Origin: Bacillus sp. Xin1
GTDB lineage: Bacteria; Bacillota; Bacilli; Bacillales; Bacillaceae_G
Assembly (NCBI RefSeq): GCF_013314535.1
Contig: NZ_JABUAE010000002.1
Coordinates: forward strand, 186,001 to 250,000
Direction of reading: 5' to 3'
DNA: 64,000 nt
Part shown: piece by piece, positions 25,187 through 34,296 of the stretch
How positions within the stretch are numbered: position 1 is the stretch's first letter
Layout: the number at the start of each line of letters is the position of its first letter
Program-made: the position numbers and the translations under genes
Notes under the pieces: model-generated
What the model saw: the letters and a program-made list of their open reading frames with translations, nothing else
Databases searched by the model: none
What the model was told of the DNA's origin: nothing

Positions 25187-26089
25187 TTGGGAAATGTAGT
25201 AGTAAAATTAGAAAACGTCCATAAAAAAATAGGAAAAAATGAAATTATTCGTGGTCTTTCATTTGAAGTTCGTGAAGGGGAAGTATATGGTTTTCTTGGA
25301 CCAAATGGGAGCGGGAAAACGACGACAATTCGAATGATGACTGGTCTTATTGCAATGACAGAAGGCGATATAACGATTTGTGGTCATAGCATTCGTACAG
25401 AACGTGAGAGGGCGTTAGAACAGATTGGAGCGATTGTCGAGAATCCAGAATTATATGATTATATGACAGGAATGCAAAACCTAAAGCATTTTGCGAATAT
25501 GGCAGTTACACCAATTAGTAAAGAGCGTATTGCTGAAATTGTAAAGCTTGTTGAATTAGAACATGCCATTCATAAAAAAGTGAAAACATATTCACTTGGG
25601 ATGAAGCAACGTCTTGGAATTGCACAAGCACTTTTACATAACCCGAAAATTTTAATTTTAGATGAGCCGACGAATGGATTAGATCCAGCTGGTATTCGTC
25701 AAATTCGTGATTATTTACAACGATTAGCGAAAGAAAAAAATATAGCTGTTATTGTATCCAGCCATTTATTAAGTGAGATTGAATTGATGTGTGACCGCGT
25801 TGTTATCATTAAGAATGGGCAATTTGTACAAGCATATAACTTACATGAGCAAGCGAAGAATGATGAAACGGTTGCCGTAACTTTTGAGGTGGATCAAGTT
25901 CAGCGTGCAAATGAAGTGATTAAGGGTAAAGTACAAGGAAATGTCGTTGTTGCCTCTGTAACGAAAGATGAAATTCCACAACTTGTGAAACGACTTGTTC
26001 ATGCGGATATTCTCGTATATGGCGTTACAGTGCAAAATAAAACATTAGAAGATGAGTTCTTAGCGATTACAGGGGGAGTGAAGGCGTAA
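25187..26089 (+). CDS. ABC transporter ATP-binding protein, BcrA-like
   Basis: 300 residues, TTG start after AAAGGAGGAAC. Walker A GPNGSGKTTT, signature YSLGMKQRLGIAQAL, Walker B LILDEPTNGLDP, H-loop SSHLLSEIELM. The C-terminal extension of about 80 residues is typical of BcrA/YtrE-type drug-efflux or bacitracin-type ATPases. Ends with TAATG overlap into the last permease gene. Confidence 0.92.
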   Translation: MGNVVVKLENVHKKIGKNEIIRGLSFEVREGEVYGFLGPNGSGKTTTIRMMTGLIAMTEGDITICGHSIRTERERALEQIGAIVENPELYDYMTGMQNLKHFANMAVTPISKERIAEIVKLVELEHAIHKKVKTYSLGMKQRLGIAQALLHNPKILILDEPTNGLDPAGIRQIRDYLQRLAKEKNIAVIVSSHLLSEIELMCDRVVIIKNGQFVQAYNLHEQAKNDETVAVTFEVDQVQRANEVIKGKVQGNVVVASVTKDEIPQLVKRLVHADILVYGVTVQNKTLEDEFLAITGGVKA

Positions 26090-26865
26090 TGTTTAAATTA
26101 ATTCAAAATGAATTGCTAAAGTTACATGCAAAAAAAGGTATGTATATATTGATAGGTGTGATCGCGGCGTTAGAAATTCTGGGTGCTTTTGTAATGGTGA
26201 AATGGGGAGAAGCGAAAGATCTGAAAGGAACCTATCTAGATTATGCGATGAGAGATACAGGTATAGTTATTTTATTTGCAGCAATCTTTGGTATTACCAT
26301 TGCTTCACGTACGATTACTGATGAGTTCCAAAAAGGAACAATTAAGCAGTTGTTAATTCGCCCAAGAAAAAGAATTATGATTTTATTTTCTAAATATATT
26401 TCAGTTTTACTAGCAATGCTGTTTGTTATCGTTACAGGTACCTTAATCGCGATGGTTATTGGTGCAATCGTTATGGATGGTGGAAAAACAGAATTAACGC
26501 TAGGGGTATTGCTTAAAGGGATCCTATATAAACTTGTGTCTCCGTTCTTCTTTGCGACACTTGCCTTCTTCTTGGCAAATGTTTTTCGAAAATCAGTATT
26601 ACCATTAATCATTGCACTGTTCCTATTCTTTTTGCAAGGAGCGATTAACATGATGCTCATGATGTTTGTTAAAGGAGTAGCTAAGTTTTTTGTATTCTTA
26701 CATTTGGATTTAAGTATATATGATGGTAATAAACTAATTAGTGGAGGTGCTACACCACCATTTCCAGAATTTAATTTTACAACATCGTTATTGCTAGTAC
26801 TTGCTTATTTTGTAGTATTACTCGTTACTTCAAGTGTATTATTCCAAAAACGTGATGTATTATAA
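26089..26865 (+). CDS. ABC-2 type membrane protein
   Basis: 258 residues with about six hydrophobic segments. The N-terminal MFKLIQNELLKLHAKKGMYI and the later ITDEFQKGTIKQLLIRPRKR are typical of BcrB-like ABC-2 permeases, in which the EF-x-x-GT motif follows the second helix. Last gene of the operon, ending in a strong terminator. The set likely exports or confers resistance to an envelope-active compound. Confidence 0.88.
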   Translation: MFKLIQNELLKLHAKKGMYILIGVIAALEILGAFVMVKWGEAKDLKGTYLDYAMRDTGIVILFAAIFGITIASRTITDEFQKGTIKQLLIRPRKRIMILFSKYISVLLAMLFVIVTGTLIAMVIGAIVMDGGKTELTLGVLLKGILYKLVSPFFFATLAFFLANVFRKSVLPLIIALFLFFLQGAINMMLMMFVKGVAKFFVFLHLDLSIYDGNKLISGGATPPFPEFNFTTSLLLVLAYFVVLLVTSSVLFQKRDVL

Positions 26866-26866
26866 T

Positions 26867-26900
26867 AAAGAAAATCCCCGCTTTAACGGGGATTTTCTTT
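26867..26900. terminator. Bidirectional terminator
   Basis: AAAGAAAATCCCCG (26867-26880) pairs perfectly with CGGGGATTTTCTTT (26887-26900), between convergent genes. Confidence 0.9.
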
Positions 26901-28356
26901 AACCAACTTTTTCTTCAGTTTTTTCACGTTCCCAGCACTCTGTGTTTTCTAAACCAGGAATGCTATCGGCGTAGAAGACAGGATCTTTTCCAGCTTCTTT
27001 TTGCTTCATATAATCTTTTAATGCTGCAAATGCGTATTTGCTTAAGAATATGATCGTAACTAAGTTGAAGATTGCCATAACGCCCATAAATAGGTCTGCT
27101 AAATCCCAAACAACTTGAATCGTTGCAACAGAACCTAGGAATACCATACCGATTACAGCAATGCGGTAAATCATAAGAGTTGTTTTACTTCCTTTTAGGA
27201 ATTCGATATTTGTTTCACCATAGTAGTAATTTCCGATTAGTGAGCTGAAAGCAAATAAGAAGATTGCTACAGCGACAAAGATTGGTGCCCAAGGGCCAAT
27301 ATGCATTTTTAACGCTTCTTGTGTTAACTGGATACCATTTAAATCTGTTCCAGTATGAACATCTGATAAAAGGATAATAAAAGCAGTACAACTGCATATT
27401 AATAATGTATCTGTAAACACACCAAGTGTTTGAATGAAACCTTGTTTCACAGGGTGTGTTACGTTAGCAGTCGCTGCTGCGTTTGGTGCACTACCCATAC
27501 CTGCTTCATTGGAGAATAATCCACGTTTTACGCCGAGTAACACAGCTGCACCAAAGCTACCGCCAGCAACTTCTTTTATGCCAAATGCGTGTGCTAAAAT
27601 TTCTTTTACCATTTCTGGAACCAGTGTAATATTTGTCACCACTACAAATAGTGCAACTGCAACATAAATGATTGCCATAACCGGTACAATCATTTCTACA
27701 ACACGCGCGATACGCTTTACACCACCGAAAATAACGACAGATAATAAGGCAGCTAATGAAAGTCCTACCAATTTTGGATCGACATGAAAAGCACCATCGA
27801 ATGCAGATGTTACAGTGTTTGCTTGTACAGCGTTAAAGACAAGACCAAAACTAACTGTAATTAAAACAGAGAAAATCATACCCATCCAGCGTTTGTTTAA
27901 CCCTTTTTCCATATAGTACGCTGGACCACCGCGGAATGCTTTACCGTCTTTAATTTTGTAGATTTGTGCAAGTGTACTTTCAACAAAAGCAGATGCTCCG
28001 CCAATCATAGCGATAAGCCACATCCAGAAGACAGCACCTGGTCCACCCATGGAAATAGCGATCGCAACACCAGCTAAATTACCAGTTCCAACACGTGATG
28101 CTGTACTCATACAAAATGCTTGGAATGAAGAAACGCCGTGTTTTTCTTTTTGTGCTTTACGTGTAGAAGGACTTGCGCCGTCACCTAGTAAACGGATCAT
28201 CTCACGAATGTGACGGAACTGAACAAATCCAGCTCTTATTGTAAAATAGCAACCCACAGTAATTAATAATGCAATTAAAATATAACCCCATAAATATTCG
28301 TTTGTTGTTGTAATAAACTTATGAATCGGAGTAATGACATTTTCAAAGAAATCCAT
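26899..28356 (-). CDS. Alanine/glycine:cation symporter family protein (AlsT-like)
   Basis: 485 residues from the ATG at 28356, after AAGGAGG; the longer open frame to 28383 has no site. About ten hydrophobic helices. The family signatures STASRVGTGNLAGVAIAIS, GGPGAVFWMW and LFSNEAGMGSAPNAAATA are visible. It imports alanine, glycine or a similar amino acid with sodium. A single-gene unit with a terminator shared with the ABC operon. Confidence 0.92.
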   Translation of the reverse strand: MDFFENVITPIHKFITTTNEYLWGYILIALLITVGCYFTIRAGFVQFRHIREMIRLLGDGASPSTRKAQKEKHGVSSFQAFCMSTASRVGTGNLAGVAIAISMGGPGAVFWMWLIAMIGGASAFVESTLAQIYKIKDGKAFRGGPAYYMEKGLNKRWMGMIFSVLITVSFGLVFNAVQANTVTSAFDGAFHVDPKLVGLSLAALLSVVIFGGVKRIARVVEMIVPVMAIIYVAVALFVVVTNITLVPEMVKEILAHAFGIKEVAGGSFGAAVLLGVKRGLFSNEAGMGSAPNAAATANVTHPVKQGFIQTLGVFTDTLLICSCTAFIILLSDVHTGTDLNGIQLTQEALKMHIGPWAPIFVAVAIFLFAFSSLIGNYYYGETNIEFLKGSKTTLMIYRIAVIGMVFLGSVATIQVVWDLADLFMGVMAIFNLVTIIFLSKYAFAALKDYMKQKEAGKDPVFYADSIPGLENTECWEREKTEEKVG

Positions 28357-28584
28357 GTACGTAATCCTCCTTATTCTTATCATAATAATGTGTTTTTTGA
28401 CGTTAAGTATAAAAACGACATTTATTATTTTAACAGAAAATCTTGCAAAGAGGAAATTTCAGAAATAGATTTCTTGTCCTATATTTTAATAGATATATAT
28501 ATTGAAAATAAATTGAGAAAAATAGGAAGAATTTTAATGATATTCATATTACAATGTAAATATATCATCTTGGAGGTGTTTTTT

Positions 28585-29604
28585 ATTCAGTACGCATTTT
28601 CACGTATACGACTTCGTAGTTTTTTTGCATGGATGATTTTAGGAATGTTAGTAACGTTGTTGCCGCTTGCCTTTACCGGAGCTTCAGACAGTGTTATGGA
28701 TGTTGCGATGCAAATTTCAGTTTTTTTTGTATTTCCACTACTCTGGTTATATGTAAAAACACGAAAAAATAATATTATATTTACTAGTTTCTTTGATAAA
28801 TTGTCACGATTAAATTGGAAGTTAATCGTAGTTGCAACTATAATGGGAATGATTTTTTCATTTGGTGCATCTTTTATCCAATTTTACATACTAGCACATA
28901 TTGTTCCTGACTTTCTCGTTGATATGCTGAATGATAATGGTGCAATTGATATGAGCAATATTTACACACAAATATTTAGTTTCATTTCAGCATGTATTTT
29001 TGCACCAATTATGGAAGAAGTCATTTTTCGAGGTTTCTTCTTGCAGCGTATGGCGTTTAAGTGGGGAATAAAACGAGCAGTAATTGTGTCTTCTCTTATT
29101 TTTGGTTTAGGGCATTTTGATATTGTGGGTGCTTTTATATTTGGCGTTGTGATGTGCCTTCTTTACATAAAAACGAAAAATATATGGACGAATATTGCTG
29201 TTCATGCATTGAATAATTGTATTGCAACTGTAATCCAATTAACGAGTGGTGAAGGAGCAAATGATGCCATTTCGATTGCTGAGTTACAAGGACAAAGTAA
29301 TTTGTGGATTGGGCTCGTCGTGATTTTTATTAGTTTACTATGGTTAGTACCTTTTATTCGAAAGAATTGGCGAACTGTAAAAGAAGTGGGGGTACCACCT
29401 CTTCGTTTTATCAATGAAGATAAGGAAATCCTATCAGTATCGCAGCAAAATGAAACATATAGTCGGGTCGTGTTAACAGAGCGATTTATGGCTGTAGAAT
29501 TGCCAGATGAAGCTGTGAATCAGCTTGGATTAGAAGAGAATGATTATGTGGCGGTTACGGTAGAGAATGATCAAATTGTTATAAAAAAGGCAGAACATCA
29601 ATAA
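28585..29604 (+). CDS. CPBP family intramembrane protease with AbrB-like C-terminal tail
   Basis: About 340 residues. CPBP/Abi motifs: FAPIMEEVIFRGFF (EE-x3-R), FGLGHFDIVG and NIAVHALNNC, carried on about eight hydrophobic helices. The last 45 residues (ERFMAVELPDEAVNQLGLEE, then VAVTVENDQIVIKK) look like a SpoVT/AbrB swapped-hairpin domain, an unusual addition. The only good ribosome site, TTGGAGG (28570-28576), fits an ATT start at 28585. In-frame GTG 28576, TTG 28570 and ATG 28537 are alternatives without a good site. Confidence 0.8.
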   Translation: MQYAFSRIRLRSFFAWMILGMLVTLLPLAFTGASDSVMDVAMQISVFFVFPLLWLYVKTRKNNIIFTSFFDKLSRLNWKLIVVATIMGMIFSFGASFIQFYILAHIVPDFLVDMLNDNGAIDMSNIYTQIFSFISACIFAPIMEEVIFRGFFLQRMAFKWGIKRAVIVSSLIFGLGHFDIVGAFIFGVVMCLLYIKTKNIWTNIAVHALNNCIATVIQLTSGEGANDAISIAELQGQSNLWIGLVVIFISLLWLVPFIRKNWRTVKEVGVPPLRFINEDKEILSVSQQNETYSRVVLTERFMAVELPDEAVNQLGLEENDYVAVTVENDQIVIKKAEHQ

Positions 29605-29622
29605 GGGTATAAGAAATGAAAA

Positions 29623-29662
29623 GCAGCAGCTCTCCGATATATTTGAGGAGAGCTGCTATTTT
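29623..29662. terminator. Bidirectional terminator
   Basis: AGCAGCTCTCC (29625-29635) pairs with GGAGAGCTGCT (29647-29657), then ATTTTA. Confidence 0.8.
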
Positions 29663-29843
29663 AATGGATCACAATTTCAACGTGGAAGTTGTTTCCGTTT
29701 TTTACATATTTAATATCTGTCACTGTACGAACAGCTTTTAAAATTTCCACCTTTTCCCCGATTCGAGGGATGGTGGGAACATTATCCCAAATACCAAGTA
29801 AATCATCTTCTTGAGTCGTCTTTTCGTAAAACCAAATTTTCAA
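29661..29843 (-). CDS. Small protein of unknown function
   Basis: 60 residues, TTG start at 29843 after AAAGGGGC. Starts KIWFYEKTTQEDDL and ends with a beta-rich TVTDIKYVKNGNNFHVEIVI. Soluble; no family recognised. Lies between convergent CPBP and the Lrp regulator gene on its own strand. Confidence 0.6.
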   Translation of the reverse strand: MKIWFYEKTTQEDDLLGIWDNVPTIPRIGEKVEILKAVRTVTDIKYVKNGNNFHVEIVIH

Positions 29844-29939
29844 TGTAATGCCCCTTTCTCGAACTTTATGTATTTTAATACATAATAAAACATTTTTATT
29901 CTTTTTGTAAGGGGTTTTTTATGAAAATATGAATAAAAA

Positions 29940-30398
29940 TTAATTTTGTTCTTCTGGAAAAATGTGTTCAATGTCAGGAGTAAGAGATACTTCTGATAAT
30001 ACGATATGAGAAACGGTTGTTGCATAGGAAGAAACATCATTAATAAATTCTTCAAGTTCCACTAATGAAGGAACAGAAATTTTAACGATATAACAAAGGC
30101 TTCCTGTTACGCGATAACAAAAACTTGCGGATGGATACGATTGAATGAATTGTTGCATGCGCGTTGTATCACCATTTTTTAAGGTGATTTCTAAAATGCA
30201 GTCTAAAACAAGTCCAGCTTTTTTATAATCAATATCAATTGTATATTTTTGAATGATTCCTTCACTTTCTAACTTACGAACACGTTCTGCAGTAGATGGG
30301 GCGGATAAGTTTACCCGTTTTGATAATTCCCTCATGGAAAGACGGCTATCATTATATAGTTCATTTAAAATTTTACGATCAATACGATCTAATTGCAT
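29940..30398 (-). CDS. Lrp/AsnC family transcriptional regulator
   Basis: 152 residues from the ATG at 30398 (MQLDRIDRKIL), nine bases after TTGGAGG. The N-terminal helix-turn-helix is LSMRELSKRVNLSAPSTAER, followed by the ligand-binding RAM domain (VTGSLCYIVKISVPSLVELE). Divergent from the peroxidase-like gene at 30522 and may control it. Effector unknown; amino acids are usual. Confidence 0.92.
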   Translation of the reverse strand: MQLDRIDRKILNELYNDSRLSMRELSKRVNLSAPSTAERVRKLESEGIIQKYTIDIDYKKAGLVLDCILEITLKNGDTTRMQQFIQSYPSASFCYRVTGSLCYIVKISVPSLVELEEFINDVSSYATTVSHIVLSEVSLTPDIEHIFPEEQN

Positions 30399-30521
30399 TT
30401 GTAAATATACCTCCAATAAATTAATAATTTTTGTAAATAAAATATATAAATACAGATTCATATGAAATGTAAAAAGAACCTACTTTATTTTACAATAAAA
30501 TAGAAAAGAATAGGGGGAGAA

Positions 30522-30938
30522 ATGATGGAGAGAATTTCATTATCAGATGTAGGAGAAACAAAATTTCAAAAATTATTAGGACATCGTCCAGATATATTAC
30601 AATCTTGGAGTGCTTTAGAAAGTACGTTATATGAAACCGGAACTCTTTCTGAAGAGTTAAAGGAGCAAGTGCGGAGAACACTCGCATTTGGAAATGAATG
30701 CCCGTATTGTATGGCAAAGGGAAAACCGAATGATGTACAAAAGGTAGAAGAGATTAGCACTGCTGTAACCTTTGCACATGTATTTGTACATAATCGTTCA
30801 GCGATAGATGATAAGATGTTTGATGTGTTAAAACAGTATTGGAGTGAGGCGGAGATTATAGAGCTTTGTGCATATATTTGTTTTATTACTGCTTCACAAC
30901 AACTTGGATTTTTGTTTCAATTACAGCCAGTAGAGTAG
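30522..30938 (+). CDS. Carboxymuconolactone decarboxylase/AhpD-like protein
   Basis: 138 residues, ATG at 30522 (or 30525) after AGGGGGAG. The redox motif ECPYCMAKGKP (Cys-x2-Cys) and the helical layout place it in the AhpD-like superfamily. Probable thiol peroxidase or disulfide reductase activity, substrate unknown. Followed after 7 bases by an isochorismatase-like gene, so cotranscribed. Confidence 0.8.
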   Translation: MMERISLSDVGETKFQKLLGHRPDILQSWSALESTLYETGTLSEELKEQVRRTLAFGNECPYCMAKGKPNDVQKVEEISTAVTFAHVFVHNRSAIDDKMFDVLKQYWSEAEIIELCAYICFITASQQLGFLFQLQPVE

Positions 30939-30945
30939 GAGGTCA

Positions 30946-31518
30946 ATGATGTCGAATCAAACAGCACTTATTATTATTGATGTGCAAAAAGCATTTGATC
31001 TTCCGTATTGGGGAGAACGAAATAATCCTTTAGCAGAAGAAAATATGAAACGTTTATTAGAAGGGTGGAGAAGAAGAGGGCTACCAATATTTCATATTCA
31101 GCATGTGAACAAAGAAAATGTAGAATCAATGTTTTATCAAAATGCAGAAACCACTCACTTTAAAGAAGAAGTGCAGCCATTACAAGGTGAAATCATTATT
31201 CAAAAGAGTGTTAATGGCGCATTCATTGAAACTGATTTAGAAAAGCAATTAAAAGAAAAAAACTGTGAGTCGATTGTTATTGTTGGATTAACCACGAATC
31301 ACTGTGTAGAGACAACAACTCGTATGGCTGGCAATTTAGGTTTTTTAACGTATTTAGTAAGCGATGCAACAGCGACATTTAATCGAAAGGGACCAGACGG
31401 TGTACAATACTGTGCAGAGGAAATTCATAATATGACCCTTGTGAATCTACATGAAGAGTTTGCTACTATTGCTACAACATCGGGAATATTAGAGAAGGTA
31501 AGGAGGGGTCAGTTATAA
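30946..31518 (+). CDS. Isochorismatase-family cysteine hydrolase
   Basis: 190 residues, ATG after TAGGAGGTCA. The catalytic triad is visible: Asp in IIIDVQKAF, Lys in IIQKSVNGAF, Cys in GLTTNHCVETTTRMAGNLGF. This class includes nicotinamidases and N-carbamoyl hydrolases, and the substrate cannot be told from sequence. In an operon with the AhpD-like gene. Confidence 0.88.
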   Translation: MMSNQTALIIIDVQKAFDLPYWGERNNPLAEENMKRLLEGWRRRGLPIFHIQHVNKENVESMFYQNAETTHFKEEVQPLQGEIIIQKSVNGAFIETDLEKQLKEKNCESIVIVGLTTNHCVETTTRMAGNLGFLTYLVSDATATFNRKGPDGVQYCAEEIHNMTLVNLHEEFATIATTSGILEKVRRGQL

Positions 31519-31630
31519 TTAATCATGATTGATACTATTTTAATAAAATATTTGAATAATTATGTAGAAAAAAATAAGAATATTTTGTATAATCAAAGTA
31601 CAATCATTTTGAAAACAGGGGTGGCAGCAT

Positions 31631-32029
31631 ATGGAGCAAGTTCCAGTAAAGAAGATAGAAACAGTACTCGTTTTAGCAGAAGAAGATAAACAAAAACAAA
31701 AGGAATTTTATGAATTGCTATTAACAACTCATTTTTATGTTGCTGGATCTATTGAAGCGGATGATTCTGAATCAGAAGGAACACTTCGTTTGCGTTATTT
31801 CCAAGGAGAGGGTAGATGGATCGTACCGTTCTTTACACAATTAGAATTTGTGAAAGAAGTGTTGCCAGAAGAAACGCCCCTTATTACGATACGTGGAAAA
31901 GAATTATTTGAAAATCTAGATAAAGAAGCAACAGCGGTATTGAATGTTGGCACAAAGCTTAGCAAAACATTTATTCCGGAAGAAATTGCAGATATAGCAT
32001 CTGGACGTATTTTTAATTATTATAAATAA
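31631..32029 (+). CDS. SseB family protein
   Basis: 132 residues, ATG after AGGGGTGGCA. The pattern RLRYFQGEGRWIVPFFTQLE followed by LITIRGKELFENL matches the SseB N-terminal domain fold. In the family function is poorly known. Single gene followed by a bidirectional terminator. Confidence 0.75.
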   Translation: MEQVPVKKIETVLVLAEEDKQKQKEFYELLLTTHFYVAGSIEADDSESEGTLRLRYFQGEGRWIVPFFTQLEFVKEVLPEETPLITIRGKELFENLDKEATAVLNVGTKLSKTFIPEEIADIASGRIFNYYK

Positions 32030-32075
32030 AAAGTTGTGTTAGCCCTTTATAGGCAACTCGGCATAAGGGAACATA

Positions 32076-32112
32076 AAAAAAAAGGAAAAGCGATATATGC
32101 TTTTCCTTTTTT
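32076..32112. terminator. Bidirectional terminator
   Basis: AAAAAGGAAAAGC pairs with GCTTTTCCTTTTT (right arm from 32099), flanked by A and T runs. Confidence 0.85.
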
Positions 32113-32145
32113 GTGTAAATGAAAAAGTGTATAGAAAATTGCTTT

Positions 32146-33063
32146 TTAGTTTGATATAAAATTCACACCGGAAGGAATAGAAAGTGTATTCTTTTCAGTG
32201 TCCATTGTAACAGTCACACCAAGAGGGATTCCGATATTCGGTTGTATATGTCCAATAGGAAGCCCAAATAATACAGGGATGTTGTAAGAAGCGAGAGAGT
32301 CATATAATATGTTTTGCAATGATAGAGATTGTTTTGAGGCTATACAATCATGGCAGCTTGTGAAGACAACTCCTGCACATTCCTGCAGTTTTCCTGCTAA
32401 GCGCAATTGGTTGAACATGCGATCAATGCGGTACGGCTCTTCTCCAACATCTTCAAGTAATACAATTTTATTTGCTGTATTGATTTCATAGGGTGATCCC
32501 AGTGTACTTACTAAAACTGTTAAATTCCCCCCTATTAATGGCGCAGAAACAATACAGGGAGGTGTAGTCGTGATACATTCTGCCCCGGGTAAAATAGTTG
32601 AATATGGGTGGAATAGTTGATTGAAAGAAGATAAGGAGGGAGGAGCGATCCCTTTTCCTAATTCTTCAATCATTGGTCCATGAAAAGTAACTAGTCCTGC
32701 ATATTGTGAAAAAGCAATATGTAAAGCAGTAATGTCACTGTATCCCCAAAAAATTTTTGGATTATTTCGGATGAGCTCATATTGAATATAGGGAAGTAGA
32801 CGGCCGCTTCCGTACCCACCTCTTGCGCAAAAAACGGCTTTGACTTTAGGAGTTGCAAATGCTTCATGTAAATCTTGAAGACGGATTGTATCATCCCCGG
32901 CGAGATAGCCGTATTTTTCGTAAACACTTTGACCAATTATTACGGATAGTCCCATTGTTTCTAATACTTTTTTTCCGGTAAGAACGTGCTCTAGTATTGG
33001 TGGCCCTGCTGGAGCAATAATCATTACCGTATCGCCTTGTTGCAAGGCATTTGGCTGAATCAT
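32146..33063 (-). CDS. S66 family LD-carboxypeptidase
   Basis: 305 residues from the ATG at 33063, after GGAGGAGATGAC; the open frame extends to 33162 but overlaps the promoter region. The nucleophile Ser is in FCARGGYGSGRLLPY; the catalytic Glu and His lie in the LLEDVGEEPYRIDRM and GLPIGHIQPN regions. Cleaves the L,D-bond of murein tetrapeptides in cell-wall recycling (LdcA/YkfA type). No signal peptide, so cytoplasmic. Confidence 0.9.
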   Translation of the reverse strand: MIQPNALQQGDTVMIIAPAGPPILEHVLTGKKVLETMGLSVIIGQSVYEKYGYLAGDDTIRLQDLHEAFATPKVKAVFCARGGYGSGRLLPYIQYELIRNNPKIFWGYSDITALHIAFSQYAGLVTFHGPMIEELGKGIAPPSLSSFNQLFHPYSTILPGAECITTTPPCIVSAPLIGGNLTVLVSTLGSPYEINTANKIVLLEDVGEEPYRIDRMFNQLRLAGKLQECAGVVFTSCHDCIASKQSLSLQNILYDSLASYNIPVLFGLPIGHIQPNIGIPLGVTVTMDTEKNTLSIPSGVNFISN

Positions 33064-33179
33064 GTCATCTCCTCCTTCACTTTCAATATATTCGTTTATA
33101 AGTAGTTCAATCCTTTTTGAAGAAGGAAAAGCTTGTTGAATCAAGAAGATATAAGATGACATAGGAAGGGAGAAGAACG

Positions 33180-34277
33180 ATGTTTACAAGTAGAGTAACT
33201 GATATATTACAAATAAAATATCCAATTATTCAAGCAGGTATGGCAGGAGCGATTACAACACCAGAACTCGTTGCGGCTGTATGTAATTGTGGTGGACTTG
33301 GGACACTTGGGGCTGGTTATATGAGCCCAGAACAAATTCGTCAATCTATTGATAAGATACGAGAATTAACAGATAAGCCGTTTGCGGTTAATCTGTTATT
33401 GACGAAGGAAATACAAATTGACGAAGACAAAGTAGAAGCAGCTAGAAGTTTATTAGAGCCGATACGAAAAGAATTAGGTATAGATGAGCAGAATGAATCT
33501 TTGCAACTTCCGAAAAGTTATAAAGAACAACTGCAAGTATTAATAGAAGAAAAAGTACCAGTTGTCAGCTTTGCATTTCACACGTTAGAACAAGCAGAGA
33601 TTGCACTATTGAAGAAAGAGGGTATAAAGGTAGTTGGAACAGCAACAAATGTGGCAGAAGCAAAGGTACTTGCTGAATTAGAAGTAGATGTAATTGTTGG
33701 ACAAGGTAGCGAAGCTGGAGGACATCGCGGAACTTTTATTGGGAAAGAACAAGACTCTATGATTGGCACATTTGCACTAATTCCACAAATGGTAGCGGCT
33801 GTATCCAATATTCCAATTGTAGCCGCAGGAGGCATTATGAACGGACAAGGTGTTGTTGCAGCCTATGCATTAGGTGCAGAAGGCGTTCAACTAGGTACGG
33901 CATTTTTAACAAGTGAGGAAAGTATTGCACATGATGCACATAAAAAAGCGGTGCTACAGAGTACGGATACAAGTACACTTGTAACGAGATCGTTTTCTGG
34001 AAAGTATGCAAGGGGAATTCGAAATCCATTTATAGAGCAACATAAAGAAAAAGAAGAACGACTTCCAATGTATCCAGTGCAAAATGTATTAACTTCGAAA
34101 ATACGCCAAGAAGCTGCAAAGCAAAATAAAGAGGAATATATGTCACTTTGGGCTGGGCAAGCTTCTTCGTTAGCAAGAAAAGGGTCAGCACAGCAAGTTA
34201 TTGAACAGGTGATAGGAGAAGTAAAAGGCACAGTAGAAAAATTACAAAATCTATACACAAAAAGACCACTTGAATAA
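33180..34277 (+). CDS. Nitronate monooxygenase (2-nitropropane dioxygenase family)
   Basis: 365 residues. FMN-binding TIM barrel: QAGMAGAITTPELVAAV near the start, VGQGSEAGGHRGTF with the active-site His, and VAAGGIMNGQGVVAAYALGA with GVQLGTAFL for phosphate binding. Oxidises toxic nitronates such as propionate-3-nitronate. The FabK enoyl reductase group is related, but the GSEAGGH motif is standard for both. ATG after AGGAAGGGAG. Confidence 0.88.
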   Translation: MFTSRVTDILQIKYPIIQAGMAGAITTPELVAAVCNCGGLGTLGAGYMSPEQIRQSIDKIRELTDKPFAVNLLLTKEIQIDEDKVEAARSLLEPIRKELGIDEQNESLQLPKSYKEQLQVLIEEKVPVVSFAFHTLEQAEIALLKKEGIKVVGTATNVAEAKVLAELEVDVIVGQGSEAGGHRGTFIGKEQDSMIGTFALIPQMVAAVSNIPIVAAGGIMNGQGVVAAYALGAEGVQLGTAFLTSEESIAHDAHKKAVLQSTDTSTLVTRSFSGKYARGIRNPFIEQHKEKEERLPMYPVQNVLTSKIRQEAAKQNKEEYMSLWAGQASSLARKGSAQQVIEQVIGEVKGTVEKLQNLYTKRPLE

Positions 34278-34296
34278 TTCAAGCGGTCTTTTTTTA
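34262..34296. terminator. Bidirectional terminator
   Basis: AAGACCACTTGAA (34262-34274) pairs with TTCAAGCGGTCTT (34278-34290) with one A.G mismatch, then T5. Confidence 0.8.
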
